A DNA stretch of 53,857 nt from Gammaproteobacteria bacterium (GCA_002716745.1 PBBW01000005.1:248151-302007), one strand, 5' to 3'; positions 20,936 through 35,511 are shown, counted from the stretch's first letter. Numbers and translations are program-made. Notes: generated by a model not told the origin, from the letters alone.

Positions 20936-22751
20936 TGTATATCTTGATTTTCTTGGAAATTCTTTGCTATGGGTTGCAACAGTTAGTTCATTGCTCAGTG
21001 CAATTTTTTCATTTCAAAAGCAACATTTAATAGCAAGAAATTTTATTTTTCTCACTTCATCCATCCTTTTGCTGGCGTCTTTCTACCTTGTATATCAATT
21101 TTTACAAAATAATTTTTCATTCTTATATGTTGCCCAAAATTCAAATATATTCTTACCGGTTTATTATAAAGTTTCTGCTTTCTGGGGAGCTCATGAGGGA
21201 TCATTTCTTCTAATGATTTTGCTTTTAAGTCTATCTATGACTATCTCAAATTATTTAATCAGAAATGAAGGATTTATTATGCAAGCAAATGTATTTGCAT
21301 CATTGATTTGTAGTGTCTATTTATTGTTTTTAACAACAGCTTCAAACCCATTTTATGTCCTATCAAACTCTCCAGTAAATGGTGCAGATTTAAACCCACT
21401 TCTTCAGGACCCCCTTCTGGCAATACATCCACCTTTAATTTTTTCTGGCTATGTATTTTATGCAATGACTTTCTGTTTTGTAATTTCAGGAGCAATCGGA
21501 AAATTTACCAAGGAACTCTTTGACACCATTAAAGTCTGGTCCACGATTTCTTGGTTTACATTATCTTTTGGTATTTTGCTTGGTTCTATATGGGCATATT
21601 ATGAGCTTGGTTGGGGTGGATATTGGTTCTGGGATCCTGTAGAAAATGTCTCTTTAATGCCTTGGATTGCTGGAACTGCATTTTCACATAGCTTAATTTT
21701 CAGCAGGGACAAAATTATGCTTTCTTGGATGGTATTTCTTGCAATTATTACATTCCTATTGTCAGTTTTTGGTTCATTTATAGTTAGATCGGGAATTTTA
21801 AATAGTGTTCATTCATTTGCTGCTGACCCAAGCAGAGGAGTATTCCTTCTTGCTATTCTTGCGTTATTTACATTTGCTTCATTTATTATTTATATTAGAT
21901 CGTCTGAAATTTTTAGAGGAAAATGGCCTAAATTCGGATCCCTAAATTACCTTTTGCTGTTAAATAACATTATATTAATGACAATCTTGCTAGTTGTCCT
22001 TTTAGGAACTCTATACCCAATTTTCACTGAAATTCTATTTGAATCTAAATTAAGCATAGGACCAAATTATTTCTCAGATTTGATAACTCCACTCACAGTT
22101 GCATTGATTATTGTTTTTACGTTTGAACAATTTATAAGACTGAGGATTAAAACAACTCTTTTGTTTTCTTTAATTATCGTCGCCATATGTTTAACGGTTT
22201 ACATGTTCCTTGAACAGGCTATATTCATTTCATTAATATTAGTCGCAGCTCTAATAGCTATACTCTTAATGAGATTAATTTCTTATCTAATAGTAAATAA
22301 CACTAAGTTAAGATTTCATAAGCTCTTAGGACATTTTTCAGTAGCTATTCTTACATTCTCAATTCTTTTTAATCATAATTTTTCTGAACGAATAGATATT
22401 AAAATTTCTGAAGGTGACTCAATTAATCTTTTAGATAATGAGATATTGTTTGAAGAAATTGAGATAATAAATGATAGTAATTTTAATGGAGTTAGAGCAA
22501 AAATTTTGATAAACAATGATTTTTATTTACACCCTGAAAAAAGAGTTTACAAAGTTGGCGGACAAATTACATCAGAAACGGCAGTGCAAACTACCTTGAT
22601 AAAAGATTATTTAGTTGTATTAGGAGATAGATTCCAAGACGGTTCTTGGTCTATAGGGTTTTCTAAGAAATATGGAATTTTGCTGATTTGGATGTCTTCA
22701 TTTCTTCTTTTATTTTCAATCCTGTATGGAGGCATAAAACGTAAGTTATGA
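20925..22751 (+). CDS. ccmF: Cytochrome c heme lyase subunit CcmF
   Basis: SAFWGAHEGSFLLM, PLLAIHPPLIFSGYV, WGGYWFWDPVENVSLMPWIAGTAFSHSL, GSFIVRSGILNSVHSFA. Confidence 0.96.
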   Translation: MMTSVYLDFLGNSLLWVATVSSLLSAIFSFQKQHLIARNFIFLTSSILLLASFYLVYQFLQNNFSFLYVAQNSNIFLPVYYKVSAFWGAHEGSFLLMILLLSLSMTISNYLIRNEGFIMQANVFASLICSVYLLFLTTASNPFYVLSNSPVNGADLNPLLQDPLLAIHPPLIFSGYVFYAMTFCFVISGAIGKFTKELFDTIKVWSTISWFTLSFGILLGSIWAYYELGWGGYWFWDPVENVSLMPWIAGTAFSHSLIFSRDKIMLSWMVFLAIITFLLSVFGSFIVRSGILNSVHSFAADPSRGVFLLAILALFTFASFIIYIRSSEIFRGKWPKFGSLNYLLLLNNIILMTILLVVLLGTLYPIFTEILFESKLSIGPNYFSDLITPLTVALIIVFTFEQFIRLRIKTTLLFSLIIVAICLTVYMFLEQAIFISLILVAALIAILLMRLISYLIVNNTKLRFHKLLGHFSVAILTFSILFNHNFSERIDIKISEGDSINLLDNEILFEEIEIINDSNFNGVRAKILINNDFYLHPEKRVYKVGGQITSETAVQTTLIKDYLVVLGDRFQDGSWSIGFSKKYGILLIWMSSFLLLFSILYGGIKRKL

Positions 22752-23257
22752 AAAAATTTTTTGCATTTAGTTTTTTTGGTTTTCTTGTTGCTTTTGTATA
22801 TTTCTTTTCCATTACACTCTCCACGCCAAGACTTCCAAACGTAAACCTCCAGGATGGTAAAACGATCCCAATACTTATTGAATCAGTAGACCTCGATGGC
22901 AACACCATAAATCATGAAGCTTTAGCAAATGGACCAATCTTACTAAATGTATGGGCTAGCTGGTGTATTGCCTGCCTTGTGGAACATCCATTCTTAACTG
23001 AAATTTCTGCAAATAAAGAACTCACCCTCATTGGGATTAATTACAAAGATAATTTGGAGAACGCAAAAAAATACTTAGAAAAAAATGGCAATCCCTACGA
23101 TTTATCTATTTTTGATTATCAGGGAAATTATGCTTTGAAACTTGGAGTAACAGGAGCACCTGAGACCTTTCTGATAATTGACGGTAAAATAGTCAAACAT
23201 AGAATTGGTGAGATTAACGAAAAGATATGGAATGATGAGTTTAAAAATTTTTTTTAG
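22748..23257 (+). CDS. ccmG: Thiol:disulfide interchange protein CcmG/DsbE
   Basis: NVWASWCIACLVEHPFL thioredoxin motif; GAPETFLI cis-Pro loop. Confidence 0.92.
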   Translation: MKKFFAFSFFGFLVAFVYFFSITLSTPRLPNVNLQDGKTIPILIESVDLDGNTINHEALANGPILLNVWASWCIACLVEHPFLTEISANKELTLIGINYKDNLENAKKYLEKNGNPYDLSIFDYQGNYALKLGVTGAPETFLIIDGKIVKHRIGEINEKIWNDEFKNFF

Positions 23258-23618
23258 TCTTTCAATATTAATTTCATGCCTAATAAGCTCTGAACAACTT
23301 TATGAGAATCTTAGCAGCAACCAAATCGAGAGACTCAATTATTTATCAGACAACATTAGATGCCCAAAGTGCTCTTATGGAAATATATCAAGCTCAAATG
23401 CACCGATTTCAAAGGATCTCAAGAATGAGATAGCACTGCTCATTGAGCAAGGGTTTACAAACGAAGAGATATTTCAAAAGATGCAGGATCGATATGGTAG
23501 CTATATATTGTTGAATAGTATTGAAGATGAAAAGATGCCAATTTATTTAATACCCTTGATTGCTTTAATTATATCCATATTTGCAGTAACAACTTATACT
23601 ATAAAAAAATCTAAATGA
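23235..23618 (+). CDS. ccmH: CcmH/CcmL-type apocytochrome c reductase (annotated ORF begins 23205; ATG 23235 more likely)
   Basis: NIRCPKCSYGNISSSNAPISKDLKNEIALLIEQGFTNEEIFQKMQDRYG; C-terminal TM. Confidence 0.9.
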   Translation: MSLKIFFSLSILISCLISSEQLYENLSSNQIERLNYLSDNIRCPKCSYGNISSSNAPISKDLKNEIALLIEQGFTNEEIFQKMQDRYGSYILLNSIEDEKMPIYLIPLIALIISIFAVTTYTIKKSK

Positions 23619-25818
23619 GACTTAAAAGCTTAAAATTAGCAGGATTCAAAAGTTTTGTTGATCCTATCCAAATTGAATTCCCTGGAATTATGTGTGGTAT
23701 TGTTGGACCTAACGGGTGTGGAAAGTCAAATATCATAGACGCTATAAAATGGGTAAAGGGTGAGCTTTCTGCAAAAAGTCTTCGAAGCGAAAGTCTGCAA
23801 GACGTTATCTTCAATGGGTCAGATAATAGAAAGCCTGTAAGTCACTGTTCTGTTGAGTTATCTTTTGATAATTCTGAAAATTTTTTGGGAGGCGAATACC
23901 TTAAATTTAACGAAGTTAGCGTTAAAAGAGAGATGGGTAGAGATGGACAATCAACTTATTTCATAAATAATGCAGTTGCAAGAAGAAGGGATGTACAGGA
24001 TTTATTTCTTGGCACAGGTCTAGGGTCTAATAGTTATGCAATTATAGAACAAGGAATAATATCAAGCTTAGTGGGCGCAAAACCAGAGGAATTAAGAAGC
24101 TATGTGGAAGAGGCTGCAGGCATTACGAAGTATAAAGAAAGGAAAAGAGAGACTGAATCAAGGATTAGAAGGACTGCTGAAAATATTTCAAGACTTAAAG
24201 ACCTTGAGGATGAAGTAAAGAGATCAATCAGAAGATTAAATGCTGAAGCAAATCTTACTTCAAAGTACAAGAAGCTTCGAACTCAAGAACAAGAATTCCA
24301 AAAATTTCTAATTCAATCAGACTTAAGAGACTTAGAGAAACGTAAGGCAGATTCAGAAAAAGAAAATAAATCTATTGATACTGATATCGAAGGCGTAGAT
24401 GCAAAGAAATTATCAATTGTATCAAAAAGGGATGTTGCCAAAACAAAATTAATGGAAGGACTTAAAGTCTTAGAGGATGAACAAAGAAAGTTCTTTGAAA
24501 CTGGAGCCAAAATATCATTAGTTGAGGAGAAGGAAAAAACAACAAAAGCTAAAATCGAAGATTTAACCTTAGAAAAAGAAAAAATTATTAAAAATCTTGC
24601 AAATCTTAATGAGTCTCAACATTCTGAAGGTGAAGAAGAAAAAAATTTCCCAGGTGATCTTCAAAAAACTCTTCAGACAAAAATTAAAGCTGAACTTTCG
24701 CTCCTTAAAATAGAAAAACCAGAAATTGAGAAAAGCATAGGCACGTCTTTAGAAAAATTTTGGCGTGATGGATACAAAGTTGGAATAGGGAAAGCATCAG
24801 ATAGCTCACAAACCTTATCAGCTCTCAAAAAGCAGTTTGAAGAACGGTTAGTTTCTATCGAGTCTGAAATAATTCAAATTAATGCTGAGAATAAGTCTGG
24901 AAATTCAGGGTTATCTGATTTAATCCAACTAAGAAAAGATTTGGAGTTAAAGGTTATTGATTTTAGAGCTAAACAAGACGAATCAAACGATGAATTAAGG
25001 TTACTAGAAGGTGAAATATCTAAGCTTGAAACTCAAAAAGAAGTAATCATTAAAGATCGTAATGAAAAAGAACTCAACAAAAGAAGTTTAGAAATTGAAG
25101 TGAATGAAAAACTCGACAGACTTAAAGCATTCACTGAAGTAAAAGATATTGAGGGCGAGAAAAATGAAATTGCTCAATCACTCGAAAAATTACAAAACAA
25201 AATTATGAACCTTGGGCCAATAAATTTTGCTGCACCAGAAACTCTTGAAGCAGAAAAGAAAAGAAAAGAAACATTATCAGAACAAATTTTGGAGTTAGAG
25301 ACATCACTATCTAAACTGGATGAAGCAATTAAGAAAATAGACAAAGAATCTAATAAATCTTTTCACGAGTGTCTTAATGCTGTAAATAAATACTTGGAAG
25401 AAATGTTTCCAAAATTATTTGGTGGGGGTTTTTCTAAATTAAAATTACTCGATGATTCTGAGGAGAGTGGGTTGGTTCTAATGGCACGTCTTCCAGGCAA
25501 GAAAAACACAAAGCTTTCTCAGCTTTCAGGTGGGGAAAAAGCTCTTACTGCACTGGCTTTAGTATTCTCATTATTTTCAATAAATCCAGCACCATTTTGC
25601 TTGCTTGATGAGGTTGATGCTCCACTAGATGATGATAATACAATGAGGTTTATAAAACTTGTTTCAGAAATGTCTTCTAAGGTTCAGTTTATATTTGTAA
25701 CTCACAACAAAATATCTATGGAGAAAAGCTCTCATTTACTTGGTGTTACAATGAGAGATCTCGGTGTATCTAAAGTTGTTTCAGTGGATGTAGAGCAAGC
25801 TATGGAGTTAGCACAGTC

Positions 25819-25822
<4 letters not shown>
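23615..25822 (+). CDS. smc: Chromosome segregation SMC ATPase, unusually short (735 aa), no recognisable hinge
   Basis: N-head GPNGCGKSNIIDAIKWVKGE, QGIISSLVGAKPEELRSYVEEAAGITKYKERKRE; C-head LSGGEKALTALALVFSLFSINPAPFCLLDEVDAPLDDDN; upstream of zipA-ligA. Confidence 0.93.
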
Positions 25823-29034
<3,212 letters not shown>

Positions 29035-29070
29035 AATTGGATCGCAGATTACTTTAAGATTTTTGGCAAA

Positions 29071-31953
29071 CTAGATTCTTTTAATTACAAAACCCTCTTC
29101 AACCGCCCTTTTTTCAAGACTAGAGTTAACAATAGAAAAAAGACTCTTGGGTTGATCTTTCAATAAGTTCGCTGCTTCAACAATTTCATCCTTGGTTACT
29201 TGAATTATATTTGTTCTGTACTTAGTCCTTACCTTTTGCTCTTTCCCCTCGATATTAAACCTGTAATCTTTGAAAGCTTCTCCAGCAGGAGAAGAGGGTT
29301 TATCGTGATCTGATAAAACTGATAATTTTCCTTCAAGAAGTATTTCATCATCAAAATTACCTTTTGCAGCCCATTTGAATGATTCAGAAAAATCTTCATA
29401 GGTTTCAGTAAATCTAGGATCTCTGTATGAAAAAAGCTTAAAGGACCCTGCAAATGGGTCATATGTAGCTCCTCCTCCATAAGCACCTCCTTGCTCCCGA
29501 ACTCTTCTATGCAAGTACTCATTTCTAAGGATACTAGAAAGTACTAAAAATTTTGGGGACTCTTTATAATCGAATACTGGTGCATCAAGCGACATTGCGG
29601 AGAAATTTACTTGTGTATTTATGGGCATTGCAATTTTTGGAAAATCTTTCCTGAAGTCAAAATTAATGCTCGAATCTCCAGTTTTATTAAAATCAAGGTT
29701 TTTAAGATTATTAATTTGGTCTTTTGTTAATTTAACATTTGAAACGAAGGCTAGTTCATTAGCATTATCTTTCAGCTTTTCATGGAGGGTTGAAATTCTT
29801 TTTATTTGCTCTTTAGTTGCATCCTCATTATTTGAAATAAAAGGAGCAAATTTGAAGAGAGATGTTAATCCACCGGAAATTTCGTGTATCTGTGCAAGTT
29901 TATTATGTGCTGCTGATGCAGAGAGCATTGCAAATCTATGGCCATTTTCCACAATTGATTGTTGAAGTCCCATAAAATTTTGAAACATTAATTCCTTAAT
30001 TCTCTTATCATCAGCAAATGAAGATGTATTTAGTATTTCTAACATAATTTCAGAAATATCATTCGTATTTTCAGGCAAAAATTTGGACGATAGTGAAATC
30101 CTCCCTTTAATTTCATCAGATTTGTCTAGATAGAAATGAGTTGAGGTCGAAATTCCACCCGAAATTTTTGATATATTCTCTTGGAGCTTCAGATAGTCAG
30201 AATGTTTTGTGCCAACTTTACCCAGTAAATTTGACAGCAGCATTAAATCGCCAATTTCATCTAACGATTCAATTTTTAATGACCTTGAAACGGAGCTATA
30301 AGTGAGCCCATTAGTTGCCTCTTCATAAAAAACTGGACTGTATCCAAATGTTGATAATTTCTTCGGCTTTGGATATGAGACATCATTGGGCACATCGGAT
30401 AATTCTAATTTAGGGAGCAGGTTTTTATCAGGTGTTGCTTCTTGTCTTTCAGCAAGAGCTTTTGAATCATTAACTAATTCAAGTTTTTCTTTGCTGCTCA
30501 TGGACGATTTTATTTTTTCAAGAACTTTTGTGAAGTTATTTTCTCTGTTATTTATAAGCTCCATGTCAGGAATCATTTCAAGATTTACTCGATGTGGATT
30601 TTCTACGAAATGTTTTTTTATCAGCCCTGTTAAGAAATTTTTATCTTTAATCTTTTCTTTTAGATCTTTTAAAGCTTTGTCTACATTGGATAATGCGAGT
30701 GGATCAGCCTTATAAAGTGAACCTGGCGCCAAAGAAAGCAATACCTGAAGACCATATGGTAATGAACCAGAGGATATCTCTCTTCGACTAAGCTCTAATT
30801 GGTAAAAAGCCGCATCTATTTGGTCTTGTGTAAATCCGTCTTTAGCAAGTGCTGCAAAAGTAGAATCAATAAGTTTTACAAATTCTTTTTGTGATGTTTG
30901 CTCCGAACCCTCGATACCACAGATAAACATTAAATGTCTCATGCTATCCTCGAGCCCCAGTATTTGAGCTGGAGACTTTCCAACGTTATTAGATTCAAGA
31001 ACTTTATAAAGTGGGGAGGCTGAGTTTCCGAGAAGAAGTAAAGATAATAAATGAGATTCAAGCAGCTCATCAATATTAAAGCTTTCACCTAATACCCATG
31101 CAGCATAGTTTTGATAGCCTGCTTGTTCTTTAGAGACAGGTGTAAAAGGCTCTTGAGCTTTTACAGAATTACTAAAAGGTTTTTGTTGCTTTACGTATTC
31201 TAATTTTGAGGACTCAATTCGTTTAAACTTTTGCTCAATCTTCTTATCAATGAATTTTTGTATTTCTTTTGCATCTATGTCACCCCAAGTAAAATATGTT
31301 GCATTGGATGGATGATAAAACTTTTTATGAAAGCCCTTAAGGTAATCATGGGTTAAGTCCAAGATAGTTTCTGGATCTCCTCCACTGTTGTGTTTGTAGG
31401 TTAGGTCAGGAAATAGGTTTTTTGTTAAAGCTTGCCAAGTAATACTTTGAATATTACTCATAGAACCCTTCATCTCATTAAACACTACGCCTTTATACTC
31501 AAGTGGCGAATTGCTTTTATCAAATTTTGAAAATTCGAGTCGGTGACCCTCTTGCTTAAAATCCTCTTTGGCAAGTATTGGAAAATAAACAGCATCTAAA
31601 TATACATCAAGAAGATTAAAAAAATCTTTTTTGTTTTGCGTTGCAAAAGGATACGCTGTCCAATCACTCGCAGTGAATGCGTTCATGAATGTGCTCATCG
31701 ATCTCCTTAACATCATAAAAAAAGGATCTCTTACTTTGTAATTTTCAGAGCCACAAAGGGTAGTGTGCTCCAGTATATGAGCTACCCCAGACGAGCTTTC
31801 AGGGATAGTTCTGAACATAACCATAAAAACAAGTTCTTTCGAATTATTCTTTAAGTGAATATGTTCTGACCCATATTCATCAAGCTCATATCTTTCGGCA
31901 TTGAATCCTAGAGAAGGATTTTGTTTTTTATCTATGAGTTTGAAGCTTTGCAT
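29071..31953 (-). CDS. M16 family metallopeptidase, PreP/insulinase-like
   Basis: Inverted zinc motif HILEH (HxxEH) followed by TTLCGSENYKVRDPFFMMLRRSMSTFMNAFTASDWTAYPF; about 960 aa. Confidence 0.94.
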   Translation of the reverse strand: MQSFKLIDKKQNPSLGFNAERYELDEYGSEHIHLKNNSKELVFMVMFRTIPESSSGVAHILEHTTLCGSENYKVRDPFFMMLRRSMSTFMNAFTASDWTAYPFATQNKKDFFNLLDVYLDAVYFPILAKEDFKQEGHRLEFSKFDKSNSPLEYKGVVFNEMKGSMSNIQSITWQALTKNLFPDLTYKHNSGGDPETILDLTHDYLKGFHKKFYHPSNATYFTWGDIDAKEIQKFIDKKIEQKFKRIESSKLEYVKQQKPFSNSVKAQEPFTPVSKEQAGYQNYAAWVLGESFNIDELLESHLLSLLLLGNSASPLYKVLESNNVGKSPAQILGLEDSMRHLMFICGIEGSEQTSQKEFVKLIDSTFAALAKDGFTQDQIDAAFYQLELSRREISSGSLPYGLQVLLSLAPGSLYKADPLALSNVDKALKDLKEKIKDKNFLTGLIKKHFVENPHRVNLEMIPDMELINNRENNFTKVLEKIKSSMSSKEKLELVNDSKALAERQEATPDKNLLPKLELSDVPNDVSYPKPKKLSTFGYSPVFYEEATNGLTYSSVSRSLKIESLDEIGDLMLLSNLLGKVGTKHSDYLKLQENISKISGGISTSTHFYLDKSDEIKGRISLSSKFLPENTNDISEIMLEILNTSSFADDKRIKELMFQNFMGLQQSIVENGHRFAMLSASAAHNKLAQIHEISGGLTSLFKFAPFISNNEDATKEQIKRISTLHEKLKDNANELAFVSNVKLTKDQINNLKNLDFNKTGDSSINFDFRKDFPKIAMPINTQVNFSAMSLDAPVFDYKESPKFLVLSSILRNEYLHRRVREQGGAYGGGATYDPFAGSFKLFSYRDPRFTETYEDFSESFKWAAKGNFDDEILLEGKLSVLSDHDKPSSPAGEAFKDYRFNIEGKEQKVRTKYRTNIIQVTKDEIVEAANLLKDQPKSLFSIVNSSLEKRAVEEGFVIKRI

Positions 31954-32006
31954 CTTGAATTAAATAAATGGGAACTAATATATATAATTAAAGTCATAAT
32001 TGTATT

Positions 32007-32525
32007 ATGTTTAAAAAATTTTTTCTTACATTTTTTTCATTAATTTTATTCACAGGTTGCAGTGTGAATCCAATTAGTACGCAAAAAACAGCAACATTTG
32101 ATATTTCAGACTATCAATCTTTTAGTATCAGCATGTCTGGTGCATCAGACGAAGTAAGGGTCAGCCCCTTTACTGCAAGTGGCTTAAGAGATGAGTTTAA
32201 AAATCAATTGGAAGCGCTCAGTCTTGTTTTGAACGAAGAGTCGCCAGATGTTACTTTTCGAATTTCACTCGCTATCGAGGAAAACGAAAGGTACAGAACC
32301 AGACTTGTATATAGCAGAGGCTATTATTTCTATAACGATCCTTTTTATAATTTTTACGATGATGATGATCGATCCTTTATAAGAATTACCGCTGAAGATG
32401 TAGACGGTAAACCACTTTGGACTGGCTTGAGATCAATTAAATACGTCAGAACTCAACTTGTATTATCCGAGGAAGAGATTGCTAAGTATATTCAAAGCTT
32501 TATTGATGAATTGATAGCAGGTTAG
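32007..32525 (+). CDS. DUF4136-like lipoprotein
   Basis: Lipobox FTGC; family pattern TATFDISDYQSFSI...SGLRDEFKNQLEALSLVLNEESPDVTF. Confidence 0.7.
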   Translation: MFKKFFLTFFSLILFTGCSVNPISTQKTATFDISDYQSFSISMSGASDEVRVSPFTASGLRDEFKNQLEALSLVLNEESPDVTFRISLAIEENERYRTRLVYSRGYYFYNDPFYNFYDDDDRSFIRITAEDVDGKPLWTGLRSIKYVRTQLVLSEEEIAKYIQSFIDELIAG

Positions 32526-33100
32526 GGCACTAACCAATAACTTTCTAGCTTATTCTTACTCCAAACAAATTTACATCTTCTATGACCAGACCTTTGAAGG
32601 TATAAAAACTCCAAGCTATCAAAATAAAAATTTAAAATTGAAAAATTTTTGTACCCTTCTTCAAGGTTTACATCTTTTATGTGAAAGTCATGGGAAGCTG
32701 GAGATTTAATTACAGAACTTGAACCGCTTTTTACTGAATAACATTTTTTTGAAATATGCTGAGAAGCATTCCAGGCCTCAGAGGTTTTGTTATCTTGATG
32801 GGAAAAACTAAGATTGCCTTGTAATCTAATTTGGATTTTCTGTGCGGGATCATAACCGATTACAGCTGCAACTGGATTGCTTTTAATTTCTTGAATCTTT
32901 TTTGACCTTTGATCTGTATGAAATTTTAAATATCTCTTTTTGGCAATGAATTCTCTTAGAACCATTACTCTTGAATCAATTTTGCCACGATCAATTGTGC
33001 TTAGGGTTAGGGTATGAAAAAGAGAATCCCTATTTTTAACACCATCACTTAAGATTTCGAATGCTTTCTTTTTTAAATCATTTTTATTTTCGAGATTCAT
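32522..33100 (-). CDS. Pyridoxamine 5'-phosphate oxidase-family flavin-binding protein
   Basis: SRVMVLREFIAKKRYLKFHTDQRSKKIQEIKSNPVAAVIGYDPAQKIQIRLQG split-barrel pattern. Confidence 0.78.
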   Translation of the reverse strand: MNLENKNDLKKKAFEILSDGVKNRDSLFHTLTLSTIDRGKIDSRVMVLREFIAKKRYLKFHTDQRSKKIQEIKSNPVAAVIGYDPAQKIQIRLQGNLSFSHQDNKTSEAWNASQHISKKCYSVKSGSSSVIKSPASHDFHIKDVNLEEGYKNFSILNFYFDSLEFLYLQRSGHRRCKFVWSKNKLESYWLVP

Positions 33101-33138
33101 TAAAACAGTTTAATTGATATTTCCTTCTTCTTGAATCT

Positions 33139-34884
33139 TTGCATTACAATACTGATATGCGCATATTTCAAATCTATATAATGCTTTTTCTTTTGTCAGC
33201 TTGTTCTGAAATTGATCAAGACCAAAATTCAGAAATTAAACTTAAAGAAGGCAATGTTAATGAAGATCTGGATTTGCTTAGAAAAGATTTTGAAGAACAG
33301 ATAGTAAACCCAGCGCCAAATGTCCACGTGGCAGTAGGTTTTGGGCTTGCTAACTCTATCCTTATTAAAGGAGAAGGCGAAGACATTATTATTGACACGA
33401 TGGGTGGCATTGAAACTGCACAGAGAATAATTAACGAATTTGAAAAAATATCCCTTAACCAGAATAAAACAGTTGTTTACACTCATTTCCATGCTGATCA
33501 TATCTTAGGTGCGCAAGCATTCACTGATAATTACAACGTTGAAAGAATAGTCTCTCATCGATCTACAATAGAGGAAGTTGAAAATTTCTTTGGAATTAAA
33601 CGAGATATTATTGGTCCAAGGTCGCTCAAAATGTTTAATTCAATATTGCTTGAAAAAGATAAAGGCATCACTAATGGAATTGGGATAAAGCTTGAAGCTG
33701 GAAGAGATACTCCAGGGTATGTAAAACCCAACATTCTTTTTGACCAAAAACTTAGCCTTGATGTAGGTGGAAATAAAATTGAGCTCTATCATGCTCCAGG
33801 TGAGACTGACGACCAAATATTTGTTTGGCTTGAAGATGGCAAGGTGTTGTTTCCTGGAGACAATATATATAAAGCCTTTCCTAATATTTATACTATCAGA
33901 GGAACTTCTTATAGAAGTTTTAGATCATGGTATCAAAGCCTTGAAAAAATGTTATCTCTAAAGCCAGAAGTCTTAGTCCCTAGTCATGGACTTCCAATTG
34001 TTGGAGCCGAGAATGTGAAGCAAATTCTGACGAATTATCGAGATGCAATCAAATATGTCCATGATCAGACTATGCGTAATCTTAATCTTGGCATGTCTCC
34101 ATTAGAATCAGCACAATCGATAACCTTGCCTGAGTCCCTTAAAAAAGACCCTCATTTATATGAATTATATGGAACTGTTGAATGGAGTTCCAGAAATCTG
34201 TTTAATGGATATTTTGGTTGGTTTGATGGCAATCCAACAAACTTATTTCCAGAGGATAGCTCATTAACTGCTTCAAGAATTTTAAAATTGATTTCTGCTG
34301 AGAAGCTAAATAAAGAGCTTTTAGATGCTTCTGTAAATAACGACCATCAATGGGCCTTATATGTCTCAGATATCTTAATAAACTCTGGGAATGAATCAGA
34401 TGAAATTATCAAGATTCGTGCAAAAGCTTTAGATGGCCTTGGAGATCAAGCGTATAACCCAAATGCTAGAAGTTATTATAAAAGTTCACATGCTGAGCTT
34501 GTAGGAGAATTAAACTCAGATAGTTTTATTGATGAGGATAATGAGATGGAAGATGAGATATTGTCTGAGCTATCAATGATAATGTTTTTTGATACAGCTT
34601 CAGTCAGGCTTGACCCTTCAAAAGTTGATGGAAAAACACTACAAACCATCGCTTACTTAACAGATATTGATGAAAATTGGCAACTTACACTTAATAACAA
34701 TGTTTTTACTTATAAAATAATTCCTAATTCTCCTGCAGCTGACATAGTTTTGAGTTCTCTAACACTAAAAAAGCTTATGACAGGAAACATTAACCCTATT
34801 ACAGGAATTTTACTATCAAACCAAAATGCAACTGGAGAGAACAAAAGGGGATTCCTTGAATTTGTTGCTAACTTTAGGGAATAA
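33139..34884 (+). CDS. Metallo-beta-lactamase-fold alkyl/aryl sulfatase, probable lipoprotein (ATG 33157 is an alternative start)
   Basis: THFHADH (HxHxDH); IYTIRGTSYRSFRSW; VEWSSRNLFNGYFGWFDGNPTNLFP dimerisation domain; C-terminal SCP2-like region. Confidence 0.88.
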   Translation: MHYNTDMRIFQIYIMLFLLSACSEIDQDQNSEIKLKEGNVNEDLDLLRKDFEEQIVNPAPNVHVAVGFGLANSILIKGEGEDIIIDTMGGIETAQRIINEFEKISLNQNKTVVYTHFHADHILGAQAFTDNYNVERIVSHRSTIEEVENFFGIKRDIIGPRSLKMFNSILLEKDKGITNGIGIKLEAGRDTPGYVKPNILFDQKLSLDVGGNKIELYHAPGETDDQIFVWLEDGKVLFPGDNIYKAFPNIYTIRGTSYRSFRSWYQSLEKMLSLKPEVLVPSHGLPIVGAENVKQILTNYRDAIKYVHDQTMRNLNLGMSPLESAQSITLPESLKKDPHLYELYGTVEWSSRNLFNGYFGWFDGNPTNLFPEDSSLTASRILKLISAEKLNKELLDASVNNDHQWALYVSDILINSGNESDEIIKIRAKALDGLGDQAYNPNARSYYKSSHAELVGELNSDSFIDEDNEMEDEILSELSMIMFFDTASVRLDPSKVDGKTLQTIAYLTDIDENWQLTLNNNVFTYKIIPNSPAADIVLSSLTLKKLMTGNINPITGILLSNQNATGENKRGFLEFVANFRE

Positions 34885-34890
34885 TTTTTT

Positions 34891-35511
34891 ATGAGCATTC
34901 CACCAAGAAGAAAATCAAGATCTGACAATCAACCAATATTTAGTGCCATCATTTTAGTGCTTGTCATGATCAGCATAGGGGGATCGTACTTTTTTCTTCA
35001 AAATGAAAAGAATTCTAATCAAGAATTTATTAATAGCATCTCAAGCAAAATAACCGTTATAGAGGATAAGCTATCAATCACTAATGAGGATTCGGTTCAA
35101 AATATGCAGACATTCACTGACCAAATGGCTTTTTTGGACAAAGAGGTAAGAAAACTTTGGGACCACAGAAAAGGATACCTAAAAAATTTCAAAGAACTTG
35201 ATTTGAATGCATCTGAAAATAAGGATCAAATCAACAACTTGATAGGTAAATCACAGATACTTGATGATAAATTAGACTCATTTGATAATAAAATTGAATT
35301 AGCTAATGACCTTCAAACTAAAATTACCACGCTAGCTGACCAGATAAACAACCTTAAAGAGGTTATTGAGCAAAACCAAGAAGGCTTAGAGGCAGTTGAT
35401 CAGTACAGGATCCAGAATAACCAAAAAATTACAGAGACCTTAAACAGGCTTAATGAGATTTCAAGAGAGCTAGAAGTTATTCAGAGGGAATTGGGTGTAA
35501 GGATACGTTAA
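34891..35511 (+). CDS. Hypothetical single-TM coiled-coil protein
   Basis: One N-terminal TM segment followed by long predicted coiled coil. Confidence 0.7.
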   Translation: MSIPPRRKSRSDNQPIFSAIILVLVMISIGGSYFFLQNEKNSNQEFINSISSKITVIEDKLSITNEDSVQNMQTFTDQMAFLDKEVRKLWDHRKGYLKNFKELDLNASENKDQINNLIGKSQILDDKLDSFDNKIELANDLQTKITTLADQINNLKEVIEQNQEGLEAVDQYRIQNNQKITETLNRLNEISRELEVIQRELGVRIR

